This document shows positions 1 to 9,069 of a DNA stretch of 64,000 bases, one piece after another. The stretch comes from an uncultured Campylobacter sp. (GTDB taxonomy: Bacteria; Campylobacterota; Campylobacteria; Campylobacterales; Campylobacteraceae). The DNA is taken from positions 1 through 64,000 of the forward strand of contig CAKVDW010000010.1 of the NCBI GenBank assembly GCA_934728065.1, in the 5' to 3' direction. The position numbers were made by a program, and so were the translations under genes. The notes under the pieces were generated by a model. That model made no database searches, was not told the DNA's origin, and saw only the letters and a program-made list of their open reading frames with translations. Position 1 is the first letter of the stretch. The number at the start of each line of letters is the position of its first letter.

Positions 1-25
1 AGCCAGGATCAAACTCTCCATAAAA
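1..25 (-). rRNA. rrs: 16S ribosomal RNA, 5' end only
   Basis: The first bases are the reverse complement of the universal 16S rRNA start (GAGTTTGATCCTGGCT, preceded by TATGGA). Only about 25 nt of the 5' end are inside the window; the rest lies beyond position 1. The exact mature 5' end is uncertain by a few bases. Confidence 0.93.
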
Positions 26-249
26 TTTGAAGTGTTTAATCTTTTTCATCAAAGAAAAAGTTTTGCGAAATTCACGCTAAAAGCATAAATTTCAATCTGG
101 CTCAATCGTATCACTTATTTAGATTTCAAAGATTGACTATAAGATTTGAAAATCGACAATAATAATTTAAAGAACATAACTTAAAATAAACTACAAATTA
201 CTGCTGATAATTTGGATTTAAGTTTCTTTTGGCTAACAAAAGAAATAAA

Positions 250-277
250 ATTGTATATAAAATAAACTTAAAAAAAG
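250..277 (-). promoter_or_regulatory. Probable rRNA operon promoter
   Basis: Read on the minus strand this is a T-run followed by AAGTTTATTTTATA and then the -10-like hexamer TACAAT (250-255). That is the T-rich layout of Campylobacter sigma-70 promoters. It is about 225 nt upstream of the 16S start, leaving room for a processed leader. The rest of 26-338 is AT-rich with no ORF that I believe. Confidence 0.4.
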
Positions 278-338
278 ATAAAATATAGACAAAAATTTAA
301 AATTTTTTTGATTTTTTAAAAAAAGAGAAGAAAAATAA

Positions 339-369
339 GCCAGTTTAGTCTTTTATAAACTAAACTAGC
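339..369 (-). terminator. Terminator of the ComEA-like gene
   Basis: Inverted repeat AGTTTAGT (342-349) / ACTAAACT (359-366), extended by GC pairs at the base with one mismatch. It lies just after the stop codon of the ComEA-like gene and is followed on the minus strand by TTATTTTTCTTC. It separates that gene from the rRNA leader. Confidence 0.65.
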
Positions 370-375
370 TTTGTT

Positions 376-615
376 TTATTTTACTTTAATGTCGTTTTTA
401 ATGTCATTAAAGATTTTATCGCCTATACCTTTGACCTTTTTAATCTCGTCAATAGTGGTGAAATTATGGTCTTTGCGGTATTCTATAATAGCTTGCGCCT
501 TAGTTTCGCCAACACCTTTAAGAGCCTTTAGCTCGTCAATCCCAGCGGTATTAATATTAACCGCAGCCCACAAAAAGCCTGCAAAAACGCAGATAAAAGC
601 AAGAACTTTTTTCAT
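376..615 (-). CDS. ComEA-like helix-hairpin-helix DNA-binding protein
   Basis: Small 79-aa protein with an N-terminal hydrophobic signal or anchor (MKKVLAFICVFAGFLWAA), followed directly by a ComEA-type helix-hairpin-helix pair: LKALKGVGETKAQAI and IKKVKGIGDKI. The NINTAGIDEL lead-in is typical of the family. ComEA proteins bind incoming double-stranded DNA in the periplasm during natural transformation; the C. jejuni counterpart (Cj0011c) has been linked to DNA uptake. It is a lone gene with its own promoter (TACAAT at 646-651), SD AAGGGAG and a terminator at 339-369. Its position beside an rRNA operon says nothing about its role. Family assignment is firm; function in uptake here is inference. 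Confidence 0.88.
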   Translation of the reverse strand: MKKVLAFICVFAGFLWAAVNINTAGIDELKALKGVGETKAQAIIEYRKDHNFTTIDEIKKVKGIGDKIFNDIKNDIKVK

Positions 616-645
616 CTTATCTCCCTTAAAAAATTTACAAGTTTA

Positions 646-651
646 ATTGTA
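646..651 (-). promoter_or_regulatory. -10 box of the ComEA-like gene
   Basis: TACAAT on the minus strand, preceded by T-rich sequence (TTATTTTGA), 31 nt upstream of the ATG; SD AAGGGAG lies between them. Confidence 0.5.
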
Positions 652-700
652 TCAAAATAAGGGTTTATTTTCAAGGATATTAAAATTTGCTTTTGTAAAT

Positions 701-1381
701 TTAAAGTTCTGCAAGTATCTTTTCTACCACTGCTCGAGGATTTAAAGCCTTATAAATCGGGCGTCCTACCACGATGAAATCGCTTTTGTTTGCCTTTGCC
801 ACAGCCAAATCAGCCACTCTTGCTTGGTCGTCCTTACTTTCTTTAAAGGGGCGAATGCCCGGTGTAAGCGTGAGAAAGGCTGAATTTGTGGCATTTTTTA
901 CCGCTAAACTCTCATAAGCTGAGCAAACAACTCCGTCAAGTCCGCTTTTGTATGACATTTTTGAGAAACAAAGCACGGCTTCATCAATACCTTGTCTATA
1001 CACGCTAAAAAAACTTGCCTCGTCAAAGCTCGTAAGAGCGGATACGCCCAAAACTAAAGGACGGTTTTTAAGTGCATTTAGGCGGTTCATCACTTCATTC
1101 ATTGCTTTTTCTCCAGCACTTGCGTGTAAATTTATCATATTAACGCCTATTTTAGAGCATTCTTCGCAGGCATCAGCCATAGTGTTAGGAATGTCATAAA
1201 TTTTCAAATCCAAAAACACCTTAAATTCAGCCACTTTTCTCAGCTCATCAAGCAAGCGTATGCCGTCTCGCAGATATGAACGAAGTCCGATTTTTATCCA
1301 AATGTCAAGTCCAGCAAGCTCGTGGGCTAAATTTAAGCACTCGTCTTTACTTGCCAAATCAAAAGCTACGCAAAGCTTCAT
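701..1381 (-). CDS. pyrF: Orotidine 5'-phosphate decarboxylase
   Basis: 226 aa, the usual length for the bacterial enzyme that decarboxylates OMP to UMP, the last step of de novo pyrimidine synthesis. Visible motifs are the N-terminal FDLASK strand, the catalytic [10 protein letters not shown] loop (Lys/Asp network), [11 protein letters not shown], and the phosphate-binding TPGIRP near the C-terminus. It is the last gene of a ribH-nusB-pyrF run; its ATG overlaps the nusB stop (ATGA type), so translation is probably coupled. C. jejuni has the same order. Confidence 0.96.
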   Translation of the reverse strand: MKLCVAFDLASKDECLNLAHELAGLDIWIKIGLRSYLRDGIRLLDELRKVAEFKVFLDLKIYDIPNTMADACEECSKIGVNMINLHASAGEKAMNEVMNRLNALKNRPLVLGVSALTSFDEASFFSVYRQGIDEAVLCFSKMSYKSGLDGVVCSAYESLAVKNATNSAFLTLTPGIRPFKESKDDQARVADLAVAKANKSDFIVVGRPIYKALNPRAVVEKILAEL

Positions 1382-1770
1382 TTTAGCTCACCCTTAAGAG
1401 AATCTAGCACGGCGTTAATGAATTTTGGGGAGTTTTCGCTCGCTAATTCTTTGGCAAGCTCAATAGCTTCATTAATGATGATGATTTTATCTGTTTGACT
1501 ATGAAAAAATTCATAAACACTGAGCCTTAAAATCGCTGATTCTATGGGACTTAACTTCATCTCTTCTTTGATAAAAGGCTTGATTTGTTCATCTATTTGG
1601 CTTAGATTGAGTTGAACACCCTTGTATAAGGCAAGAGCAAAATTTCGTTGTTCATTACGAACTTTTTTTTCTTCTAAAAACTCGCTGACACTTGTTTCAT
1701 CTTGGGCATTAAACTCGTTAGCGTAAAGAAGTGCGATGACAGCTTGCCTTGCTTGGTGTCTAGTCGCCAT
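1378..1770 (-). CDS. nusB: Transcription antitermination factor NusB
   Basis: 130-aa all-helical protein starting [17 protein letters not shown], the classic NusB opening, with the [12 protein letters not shown] and [25 protein letters not shown] segments of the family. NusB pairs with NusE (S10) on boxA RNA to support antitermination of rRNA operons. It starts 2 nt after the ribH stop and its stop overlaps the pyrF ATG, so it is the middle gene of a tight three-gene unit. Confidence 0.95.
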   Translation of the reverse strand: MATRHQARQAVIALLYANEFNAQDETSVSEFLEEKKVRNEQRNFALALYKGVQLNLSQIDEQIKPFIKEEMKLSPIESAILRLSVYEFFHSQTDKIIIINEAIELAKELASENSPKFINAVLDSLKGELK

Positions 1771-1771
1771 T

Positions 1772-2242
1772 TTAGGCTTTCAGTGTGTTTTTTAGACTTA
1801 AAATTTCAATAAGGCTCACCATAGCTTCAAAGCCTTTGTTTCCAGCCTTTGAGCCTGCTCGCTCTATGGCTTGCTCTATGGTGTCGGTTGTAAGCACCCC
1901 AAAACTCACAGGCGTGTCGTTTGCAAGGCTTACATTTGCTATACCTTTGGTAGTTTCAGCACTTACATAGTCAAAATGCGGTGTAGAGCCTCGTATAACA
2001 GCACCTACACAACAAATAGCGTTAAATTTCTTGCTTTCAATGGCTTGTTTTAGCACAAAAGGGATTTCAAAAGCCCCTGGCACCAAGATGAGAGAAAGAT
2101 TTTTTTCATCTCCGCCGTGTCTTAAAAACGCATCCCTTGCGCCCTCAACCAAGCGGTCTGTGATGATGTGATTAAAGCGCGAGTTGATGATAGCGATTTT
2201 TTCACTGCCCTTGAGAGCAAGTTGTCCTTCGATAATATTCAT
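1772..2242 (-). CDS. ribH: 6,7-dimethyl-8-ribityllumazine synthase
   Basis: 156 aa, standard length. It condenses the ribityl-aminopyrimidine with dihydroxybutanone phosphate to make lumazine, the penultimate step to riboflavin. Signatures are [16 protein letters not shown], the [12 protein letters not shown] substrate loop, [16 protein letters not shown], and [16 protein letters not shown] with the catalytic region. First gene of ribH-nusB-pyrF. SD AAAAGGATAAAAA precedes the ATG, and an AT-rich stretch with TGTAAAATTC and GCTAAAATT, either of which could be the -10, lies upstream. No FMN riboswitch is visible. Confidence 0.96.
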   Translation of the reverse strand: MNIIEGQLALKGSEKIAIINSRFNHIITDRLVEGARDAFLRHGGDEKNLSLILVPGAFEIPFVLKQAIESKKFNAICCVGAVIRGSTPHFDYVSAETTKGIANVSLANDTPVSFGVLTTDTIEQAIERAGSKAGNKGFEAMVSLIEILSLKNTLKA

Positions 2243-2345
2243 TTTTTATCCTTTTAATTTTAGCGTGAATTTTACATAAATTTAGCAAATTTTTCAAATT
2301 TTGACAAAATTTACAACAAAATGCAAGCCAAAGCTGTTTAAAAAT

Positions 2346-3575
2346 TTATCTTTTTGATAAAATCCTTTTAAGCATTAATTTTCCTACCTCAACGCCGGGC
2401 TGGTCGTAGGTGTTGATACCAAGCATTATGCCACAAGCTGAGGTGAAAAGCTCATAATGATACATCAAATACCCTGCGTGCCACGCATCAAGCCTTTCAA
2501 GCTCTATCAAATCCACGCTTAAATTCTCAGCTCTTAAAGCCTGCAAAGTCGCATCGCACTGCGCGTTTAAAAGGCTGTGTAAATTTACGCCATTTGCAAA
2601 ATCACAACCCTGCAAAAATGGCAGGCTAAATTCAGGCACGGCTGGGGATTTTTCAGCATTTAGCACCTTTAAAAAGGTGATAGTTTTGTCCTTTGGTCCT
2701 TCCATTATGAGCTGTAAAAAGCTGTGCTGGTCGCGCGCTCCGATGAGAGCGATGGGCGTAAGCCCTACTCGCTTGTAGCCTTGTTTTTTGCCAAGACTTT
2801 CAGCGATGAGCTGGACAAACCATTCGTTAAAGCCCTTAAAAGCGTCTCCATAACTGAAAAGCACATTGATATGGGCGTTTTTGTGCGTGCAGTAATGATA
2901 GGCTTTTTGCAAAATTTCATCTTTTTTGTGCGTGAAAAAGTCCTCATAGCAAGCCTTTGCGCCCTCTAAAAGCCCTTTTGCGTTGTAGCCACAAATGACA
3001 AGCGGCACTATGCCTATGGCTGAAAGCACGCTGAAACGCCCGCCCACATTTTGTGGGACAAAAAAGCTGTAAATTCCAAGCTTGTCGCCCAGCTGATGAA
3101 GCTTTGAATTTTCATCGGTGATAAAGACAAAATGCTTTTTTAGCTCGCTTTCTTTGAGCTTAAAATGCGCTATGATGAGCTTAAAAAGCGACACTACCTC
3201 GATAGTCGTGCCTGTTTTGCTTGAAATGATAAAAAGCGTGTCTTTTAAATTCAGCTTTTTTATGGTTTGGGTAAAAGTGTGCGATGAAGTGTTGTCGATG
3301 ATGAAAAGTTCGCGTTCATTGCTCTTTTCGTCAAACAAAAAGTCTTTTAACGCCTTTACGCCACAGCTTGAACCGCCCATTCCTATGAGCAACACTTTTT
3401 TGATATGCTCTTTGTCTTTGATGAATTTTTCGCTTTCTTTGATGAGCGCGAGCGAAGTGTCCATAAGATGATAGTAGCCCACCTCGCCGCTTTGGCGTTC
3501 ATCGTTCATTCTGCTTGCATAAGCTAAAATGCCGTTTAGCTTTTCTTTTTCAAAAAATAGCGTGTGTTTTAGCAT
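2346..3575 (-). CDS. pgi: Glucose-6-phosphate isomerase
   Basis: Interconverts glucose-6-P and fructose-6-P. I place the start at the ATG giving MLKHTLFFEKEKLNG (409 aa). A longer frame runs 19 codons upstream but only over the end of galU. The chosen ATG overlaps the galU stop (ATGCTAA), typical of coupled genes. Family motifs are GMGGSSCGVKAL, the SKTGTTIE phosphate loop, GGRFSVLSAIG and the DQHSFLQLIMEGP region. At about 410 aa it is shorter than the 550-aa enterobacterial enzyme, as usual in Campylobacter. In campylobacters lacking phosphofructokinase it mainly serves gluconeogenesis and sugar-nucleotide supply, which fits the galU pairing. Confidence 0.95.
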   Translation of the reverse strand: MLKHTLFFEKEKLNGILAYASRMNDERQSGEVGYYHLMDTSLALIKESEKFIKDKEHIKKVLLIGMGGSSCGVKALKDFLFDEKSNERELFIIDNTSSHTFTQTIKKLNLKDTLFIISSKTGTTIEVVSLFKLIIAHFKLKESELKKHFVFITDENSKLHQLGDKLGIYSFFVPQNVGGRFSVLSAIGIVPLVICGYNAKGLLEGAKACYEDFFTHKKDEILQKAYHYCTHKNAHINVLFSYGDAFKGFNEWFVQLIAESLGKKQGYKRVGLTPIALIGARDQHSFLQLIMEGPKDKTITFLKVLNAEKSPAVPEFSLPFLQGCDFANGVNLHSLLNAQCDATLQALRAENLSVDLIELERLDAWHAGYLMYHYELFTSACGIMLGINTYDQPGVEVGKLMLKRILSKR

Positions 3576-4393
3576 AGACTTTTCTTGTAAAAATAATTTG
3601 TCGCTTCCACAAAGCCCTCCACAGAACCACAATCAAAGCGTTTGCCTTGAAATTTATAAGCTAAAACCATTCCGTTTGTAGCCTGTGCTAAAAGCGCGTC
3701 AGTAAGCTGAATTTCGCCGTTTTTGCCCGCCTTTGTGTTTTGCAAAATGCCAAAAATGTCGGGCGTTAAAATGTAACGCCCGATGATAGCAAGGTTGCTT
3801 GGGGCTTCTTTTACGCTTGGCTTTTCTACCATTGAATTTACCATTATAATGTCATCTTCCACAGCATTTCCCGCGACAACGCCGTAGTTTGAAATCTGCT
3901 CTTTTGGCACTTCCATCACCGCAACAATGGTGCAGCGGTATTTTTCATAAATTTTTACCATTTGAGCCATCACGCCAGCACCTTCTTCATTGACACATAA
4001 ATCATCAGCTAAAATCACCCCAAAGGCTTCGTCCTGCACAAGCGCCTTGCCTTTAAGCACGGCATCGCCTAAACCGCGCATTTCATTTTGCCTTGTAAAG
4101 GTAAAGGTGCAGCGGTTGATGAGCGTGCGAATTTCAGCGAGCAAATACTCTTTTTTTGTGCCTGAAATTTGATGCTCTAACTCATAACTTATGTCAAAAT
4201 AATCCTCCAAAGCCCGCTTGCCGCGCCCCGTTACAAAGCCCATAGTGTCCATACCAGCTTCTAAGGCTTCATCAACCCCATAATGAATCAGTGGCTTTGT
4301 GAGTATGGGAAGCATTTCTTTTGGCAGGGTTTTGGTGGCGGGCAAAAAGCGCGTGCCGTATCCTGCTGCGGGAAAGATACAAGTTTGAAGCAT
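3569..4393 (-). CDS. galU: UTP-glucose-1-phosphate uridylyltransferase
   Basis: 274 aa from the ATG at 4393 (MLQTCIFPAAGYGTRF), chosen over an ATG eight codons earlier because SD AAAAAAGGA sits just upstream of it. Nucleotidyltransferase signature AAGYGTRFLPATKTLPKEM, the IHYGVDEALEAG strand, and VEKPSVKEAPSNLAIIGRY match bacterial GalU. It makes UDP-glucose for lipooligosaccharide and other glycans. Operon with pgi; the two reading frames overlap. Confidence 0.95.
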   Translation of the reverse strand: MLQTCIFPAAGYGTRFLPATKTLPKEMLPILTKPLIHYGVDEALEAGMDTMGFVTGRGKRALEDYFDISYELEHQISGTKKEYLLAEIRTLINRCTFTFTRQNEMRGLGDAVLKGKALVQDEAFGVILADDLCVNEEGAGVMAQMVKIYEKYRCTIVAVMEVPKEQISNYGVVAGNAVEDDIIMVNSMVEKPSVKEAPSNLAIIGRYILTPDIFGILQNTKAGKNGEIQLTDALLAQATNGMVLAYKFQGKRFDCGSVEGFVEATNYFYKKSLC

Positions 4394-4505
4394 TGTGTGT
4401 CCTTTTTTAAAATTCAAGCAAAATTATACCAAAAAAAGTATGCTTTGCTTGTAAAAACATCAAATACATTGCAAGCACTGAAAAATGTAGTTTTATCTTG
4501 TGCTT

Positions 4506-5399
4506 TCATTTTTCCCTATAACTTAACAAAGCTCTTATGGTTAGATTTTCAAGCGAATGTTTTTGCTCGTTCATATCGCCTTGTATAGCAGCTTTAAGAT
4601 AAGCAAGAAAGGCGTTATCTTGCATTTCCTCAAAGATTGGGCTGTAAAGTTCTTTATTTATGAGGCTTAAGGCTATGAGATTGATGAGTTTTGCTGATTT
4701 GATGAGGGGAATATTGGCAATAATTTGTTCTAAATCCTTAATATTTAAATCTGTATAATCATCATTTAAATGAACTTTTTTTTGATTTTGTTGTAACTGT
4801 TTAAGGGCTTTGTTAAGGAGTTCGTCTATATTTTCCCTTGTAAAATCCAAAGAATTTACTTCTATTTTTAAAGGCTCAGGGCTATCTTTTATCTCTATGA
4901 AATCATAATTTGGCTTACTTTCAATAAGCTCTTTCACGCTTTGCTTTTCATTAAAGTCTATTTTGACCTTGCCCCTAGGGCGTAAATGCACTTCATCTAT
5001 ATTATCATCTTGTTTTGATACAACTTCAAGTCTTTCTTTGCCCTCTAAAAGCTCTTTGCTTATCTCCTTGCTCTCCACAAAACGAAATTTAAGCAAGCCT
5101 ATTTTAAAGGTATCTCCTTTGTTGATAATGGTTTCATATCCTCCTTGCATAGGCGAAAAAGATTCATTATAAAACACCTTGCTTTCATCAACGGGAGTAA
5201 TGGTAAAAAAACCTTCTTCAAAATTTATTCTAATGTGCTTTTCATTTATATTTTTTTCCTTATCTTGCACGCATAAAATACACTCAGCACCTGAGCCTAT
5301 AAAACCTCCGCCTTCATCAAAGATGCAAGCTGCATTTGTTTTGATTTTATTTTCCTCTGCATTTTCAAGCATAAGACCGATATCTTCTTTTTCTGCCAT
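4506..5399 (-). CDS. tagH: FHA-domain type VI secretion protein (TagH-like)
   Basis: 297 aa. The first about 115 residues fit a forkhead-associated fold: a GGFIGSGAECILCV strand-turn, KHIRINFEEGFFTITPVD, then GGYETIINKGDTFKIG (compare G-x-x-x-I-x-x-G-D in FHA domains). The rest is acidic and charged, ending in a helical stretch (DLEQIIANIPLIKSAKLINLIALSLINKE split over residues 210-245). FHA proteins of the TagH/Fha type bind phosphothreonine and regulate T6SS assembly. It begins immediately after the tssM stop and shares its strand. The assignment rests on the FHA-like pattern plus the tssM neighbour. Confidence 0.78.
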   Translation of the reverse strand: MAEKEDIGLMLENAEENKIKTNAACIFDEGGGFIGSGAECILCVQDKEKNINEKHIRINFEEGFFTITPVDESKVFYNESFSPMQGGYETIINKGDTFKIGLLKFRFVESKEISKELLEGKERLEVVSKQDDNIDEVHLRPRGKVKIDFNEKQSVKELIESKPNYDFIEIKDSPEPLKIEVNSLDFTRENIDELLNKALKQLQQNQKKVHLNDDYTDLNIKDLEQIIANIPLIKSAKLINLIALSLINKELYSPIFEEMQDNAFLAYLKAAIQGDMNEQKHSLENLTIRALLSYREK

Positions 5400-8300
5400 T
5401 TATTTAGCTCCTGTAACATTTTCTGTGATTTTAATTGAATTAAGCGTTGCTATAATGGCGTTTATGTTTCCACTTAAAGCAAAGTCAAAATACATTTTTG
5501 AATTATTTTCAAACAAAAAGCCATAATTACCAGCCTTTTTACTTTCTCTAGCAAGCTTATACCAAGCCCATTCTCCTTTATAGCTTTTATTGTAGCTTAA
5601 ATTTGAGTTTGTGTAATTATAAGCTGTGAAATTAAGATTTGTGCCGTTGTTAAACTGCTCTGCGATAACTGTTAGAGTGGTTTTTAAGGTGTGGTCGTAT
5701 TTTACATTAAAATTATTATAACCAAATTCCACGAAAGAAAAATCAGCACTCAAATCAAGGCTTTCTAAGATATAATTTGCCTTTATGTTGTCGTTAGCAC
5801 TAAGCATTAAACCAGAAAGTGTGCTTGCTGCGGTAATGAAATTTAAAAACTCTTTGGAAAAGTTTATTTTTGAGCCAAATTCGCTTTTTACGCTATAAGT
5901 GTTTTTTCTTTTAATCAAAACCCCATCAAAATATTTTTGCAAAAATTGATTCAGGTTTCCATTTTTACCAAAAAATCCTTTAAAAGCGTCCATACTCAAT
6001 TCCTCAGAGCTTGTTTCATTGAAAGGATAAAATGGAGCTATATCATTAACAAAAGGCGTATAAACTTCATTAAACCACGCTGTATTAAACAAAGAAATTC
6101 CATAACCTTCAATCAAATCCCAAGCATACAAAGAAAGTTGCGAGTAATATTTTCCAAGCTCATTTGGAAGCTTTTTAATGTTTGTGTTAAAGCTAACAAA
6201 GGCATCATTTGTGTCTTTGCCTTTACCAAGTGCATAAATAATCTTTTCATCAGGGTTTTGAGTATTTGCACTAACAAATTCATTAATTTTAGCTTGAATA
6301 TTTACAATATCAGCACTTAAAATTTCCATAAGTTTAGGCTCATCTTTAGCATTTGCGTTTAAATCAATGCCAGAAGCTTTTATATCAACCAAATTATTTT
6401 GACCGTAGAGTTTATGATAAGGCTCAAAAACCTTGCTAAAGCTTGCAAAACTATTTTTAATTTCAGTAGCGTTTATGCCAAGATTATAAGCTTGAGTGAG
6501 TAAAATAGGGTCGTTTAATCTCGTATTTATATTCACAGTTTTAATCAAAGCTTGCACGGGATTTTCTGCTTTGGCTAAAATGCTTAATTCATTAAGCGTG
6601 CCGTCTTTGGTGCTGTATTTTTGTGGAGCGAGTGAATCAAGCATTTCTTGCCATTTATTTTGATATTTATCCAAATAAATCTTAAGTATGCCTGTGGTGA
6701 GTAAATTCTTATCGCTCGTTTTTGTTTCTTCAAGCTTATCAAGCATAAAATTTTCTATTTGCATAGCCTTTTCTATGTCGGCATTTAAGCTACTTAAAAG
6801 CTCTATCATTCCATTTTTAGTGTAAATTTTTTCTATAAAATCAATCTTGCTTGAGGGAGCAAAAACAGTATTTGCAGCAAAGCCTAAATCGTCTTTAAAA
6901 TTATATCTTTTTCTTTTTTTCTCATAATTTAAAAAATCAAGCAAGATATAAATTCTTTCTACTCTTGTTATTTTATAAAGCTTATTAACACTTGAAGCTA
7001 TGCTTTTTTCATCTTTTTTAAAGCTGCTTAAATCAATCTTAGCAAGTTCATCTATGCCGCTTAAGAAATTCTCATTTGAAATTTGATATTTGCTCAAAGC
7101 TTGCCAATTTTCATTAATCCAAATTTTAAGCAAGGTTCTATCAAGGTATTTCTCATCAAATAAAGATTTATACATATATAAAGTTTTTACAAGCGTGTTA
7201 GAATCATTGCTGTTTTCTAATATATATTCCATTTCTTTAAGCAAGGTGTTTTTAAGCACATCTTCATTAATCTTATAATAAAAATCCTGCGCCTTTATAA
7301 AGCCCTTATATGAAAGATTTAGCGTTAGATAATCCACAAAACTTGCCTTATTGTTAAGCTGTGGATATACACTGAGGGTGTTTTTAAGATTTACCAAAAG
7401 TTGAGCTTTTTCGTTAATATTTAATCTTTCATAATTTTCAACATTTTGTAAGAGTATGTTGAGATTATGCAAGGTATTTTGTGCCTTATTTTGCTCATTT
7501 ATATTTTTAGACACAAAATGAAAGGATACAAAATAAGTTCCTAAGATGAGTAAAAAAACCAAAGACATAAGAGAGGCTTTTTTTAACAAATTTTTTACGC
7601 TGCTTAAAGGAGAATCTTTAAAGATGATATTTTCAAGCAAGGATTTAACAAAAAAACTCTTCGTTGTTCTTATATGACTAGCCTTAGCCAAAGCCTTTTT
7701 GATGCCGTATTTTTCGCATATAGTATCAAGCAAGAAATTTCTTGGAATGTTTTCTTGATAAGCGCTTACAAAATACACTCCCCTTAAAGAAGAATTATTT
7801 TTTAAAGAATTTTCATCTTGCATTTGAAGCACAAAGTCTTTGCTGAGTTCAAATAAATTGTTAAGTTGCTTTAAGAAAAAATACATTTTGCTTTTATCTT
7901 CTATGGAGTGAATGAGATTGTTTTTACTTGTAAAGGTATAAAATAGCGAATTGCTTATATCCTCAAAGCCCTTGTCTAAAGCATTTTTGTAAATTTTATC
8001 CTCAAAACTTAAGCCAAGCACTTTGTTGGCTACGCTTTCATTAAAAATGCTAAAAAATTCTTGCATACCCTCAAGTAAATCAAGTTTAGAAAAGACTATG
8101 TAAATAGGAAGTTTTAAATTTAGGGTATTTTCGCATTCATTAACTCTTTTGGTAAGATAGCGGATTAAATTTTGTGAGTATTCTTTAGGGCTAGCCAAAA
8201 AAAGCCTTGTATCAATAACTAAAACTATGCCATTAAGCTTACTGTAAAAGAAATTTTTATTTAAAAAAGACAAAAACGAACGCCAAATATTTTTTTTGAT

Positions 8301-8933
8301 TAAAAATTGCTTATTTTTTTCCAAATCATCCTCAGGCAATTCATCGCTGCTTTGAGGAACGAAAAATTCTTCTTGAGAAAAATAATTTCCCTCTGTATCA
8401 AGCAAAGCTCCTTTTTTGGATACATATAAAGAAAAATTAGTGGTTGATTTGTGAAATTTTTTGTAAGATTCTAAACTATCGCTTAATGGGTATTCAATGT
8501 TTGAGTAATTAATAAAGGTGCTTTTACCAGCTCCTTCATTGCCTATGATGATAATGAGGGGTAAATTTTTAGGCTTTATGTCTTGTTTCCAAGTGTTTTT
8601 GGCATCTTGCATAGCGATAAAAAAATTTCTTTTAGCCTTAAACAAAAACTCATTAGCCTCCTTTTTAAGAGCCTTAAGCTTCATTCTTTTTTCACTTTTT
8701 AAAGAAGTAAGAAAAGTCATAATGGGATTTAAAAGGAAAAATAAAAATACAGCAAGCCAAAGGATAAAAACTATACCAAATCTTAAATATCCATTAGCAA
8801 AAATATAAACATCATTAAAAGCTATTAAAGACCCCCAAAAGCAAAAAAACACACTTAAAACAAAAAAAATAAAAAGTGCAAAAAGCATTAGAAAAAGTTT
8901 TGATTGCACAAGGTCTTTCATTTTTTTAAACAT
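5400..8933 (-). CDS. tssM: Type VI secretion inner-membrane protein TssM (IcmF)
   Basis: 1177 aa, the expected size of TssM. Two N-terminal membrane helices (residues about 13-35 and 50-70), a cytoplasmic P-loop domain with Walker A GNEGAGKSTFI (about residue 131), IVFSKLDLLEGM, a third membrane helix near residue 455 (SLVFLLILGTYFVSFHFVS), then a long periplasmic domain ending in a beta-rich TssM C-terminal region. TssM with TssL and TssJ forms the envelope-spanning complex of the T6SS. Only tagH (downstream) and hcp (divergent, upstream) accompany it here; no tssJKL, sheath or baseplate genes are in the window. No frameshift is visible. Confidence 0.93.
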   Translation of the reverse strand: MFKKMKDLVQSKLFLMLFALFIFFVLSVFFCFWGSLIAFNDVYIFANGYLRFGIVFILWLAVFLFFLLNPIMTFLTSLKSEKRMKLKALKKEANEFLFKAKRNFFIAMQDAKNTWKQDIKPKNLPLIIIIGNEGAGKSTFINYSNIEYPLSDSLESYKKFHKSTTNFSLYVSKKGALLDTEGNYFSQEEFFVPQSSDELPEDDLEKNKQFLIKKNIWRSFLSFLNKNFFYSKLNGIVLVIDTRLFLASPKEYSQNLIRYLTKRVNECENTLNLKLPIYIVFSKLDLLEGMQEFFSIFNESVANKVLGLSFEDKIYKNALDKGFEDISNSLFYTFTSKNNLIHSIEDKSKMYFFLKQLNNLFELSKDFVLQMQDENSLKNNSSLRGVYFVSAYQENIPRNFLLDTICEKYGIKKALAKASHIRTTKSFFVKSLLENIIFKDSPLSSVKNLLKKASLMSLVFLLILGTYFVSFHFVSKNINEQNKAQNTLHNLNILLQNVENYERLNINEKAQLLVNLKNTLSVYPQLNNKASFVDYLTLNLSYKGFIKAQDFYYKINEDVLKNTLLKEMEYILENSNDSNTLVKTLYMYKSLFDEKYLDRTLLKIWINENWQALSKYQISNENFLSGIDELAKIDLSSFKKDEKSIASSVNKLYKITRVERIYILLDFLNYEKKRKRYNFKDDLGFAANTVFAPSSKIDFIEKIYTKNGMIELLSSLNADIEKAMQIENFMLDKLEETKTSDKNLLTTGILKIYLDKYQNKWQEMLDSLAPQKYSTKDGTLNELSILAKAENPVQALIKTVNINTRLNDPILLTQAYNLGINATEIKNSFASFSKVFEPYHKLYGQNNLVDIKASGIDLNANAKDEPKLMEILSADIVNIQAKINEFVSANTQNPDEKIIYALGKGKDTNDAFVSFNTNIKKLPNELGKYYSQLSLYAWDLIEGYGISLFNTAWFNEVYTPFVNDIAPFYPFNETSSEELSMDAFKGFFGKNGNLNQFLQKYFDGVLIKRKNTYSVKSEFGSKINFSKEFLNFITAASTLSGLMLSANDNIKANYILESLDLSADFSFVEFGYNNFNVKYDHTLKTTLTVIAEQFNNGTNLNFTAYNYTNSNLSYNKSYKGEWAWYKLARESKKAGNYGFLFENNSKMYFDFALSGNINAIIATLNSIKITENVTGAK

Positions 8934-9032
8934 AGCTTTTCTCGCAAAAATTGATTTAAAAATAATTTCATTTCCAGTAAGGTATTTTATAAAATTTTTG
9001 TATAACTTATGCTAAATTTTACAAAAAAATGC

Positions 9033-9038
9033 TACAAT
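9033..9038 (+). promoter_or_regulatory. -10 box of hcp
   Basis: Extended -10 TGCTACAAT with the hexamer at 9033-9038, 31 nt before the hcp ATG, which has a strong SD (GAGGAG). The 136-bp gap to tssM must also hold the tssM promoter; TATAAAAT-like sequence on the minus strand near 8985 is a weak candidate. Confidence 0.5.
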
Positions 9039-9069
9039 TAGTTTTAATTTATCAAGTGAGGAGTTTATT

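Noticed and set aside
371..646. Plus-strand ORF of 91 codons opposite the ComEA-like gene
   Set aside because: It is antisense to a gene with clear HhH motifs, promoter, SD and terminator, and shows no family features.
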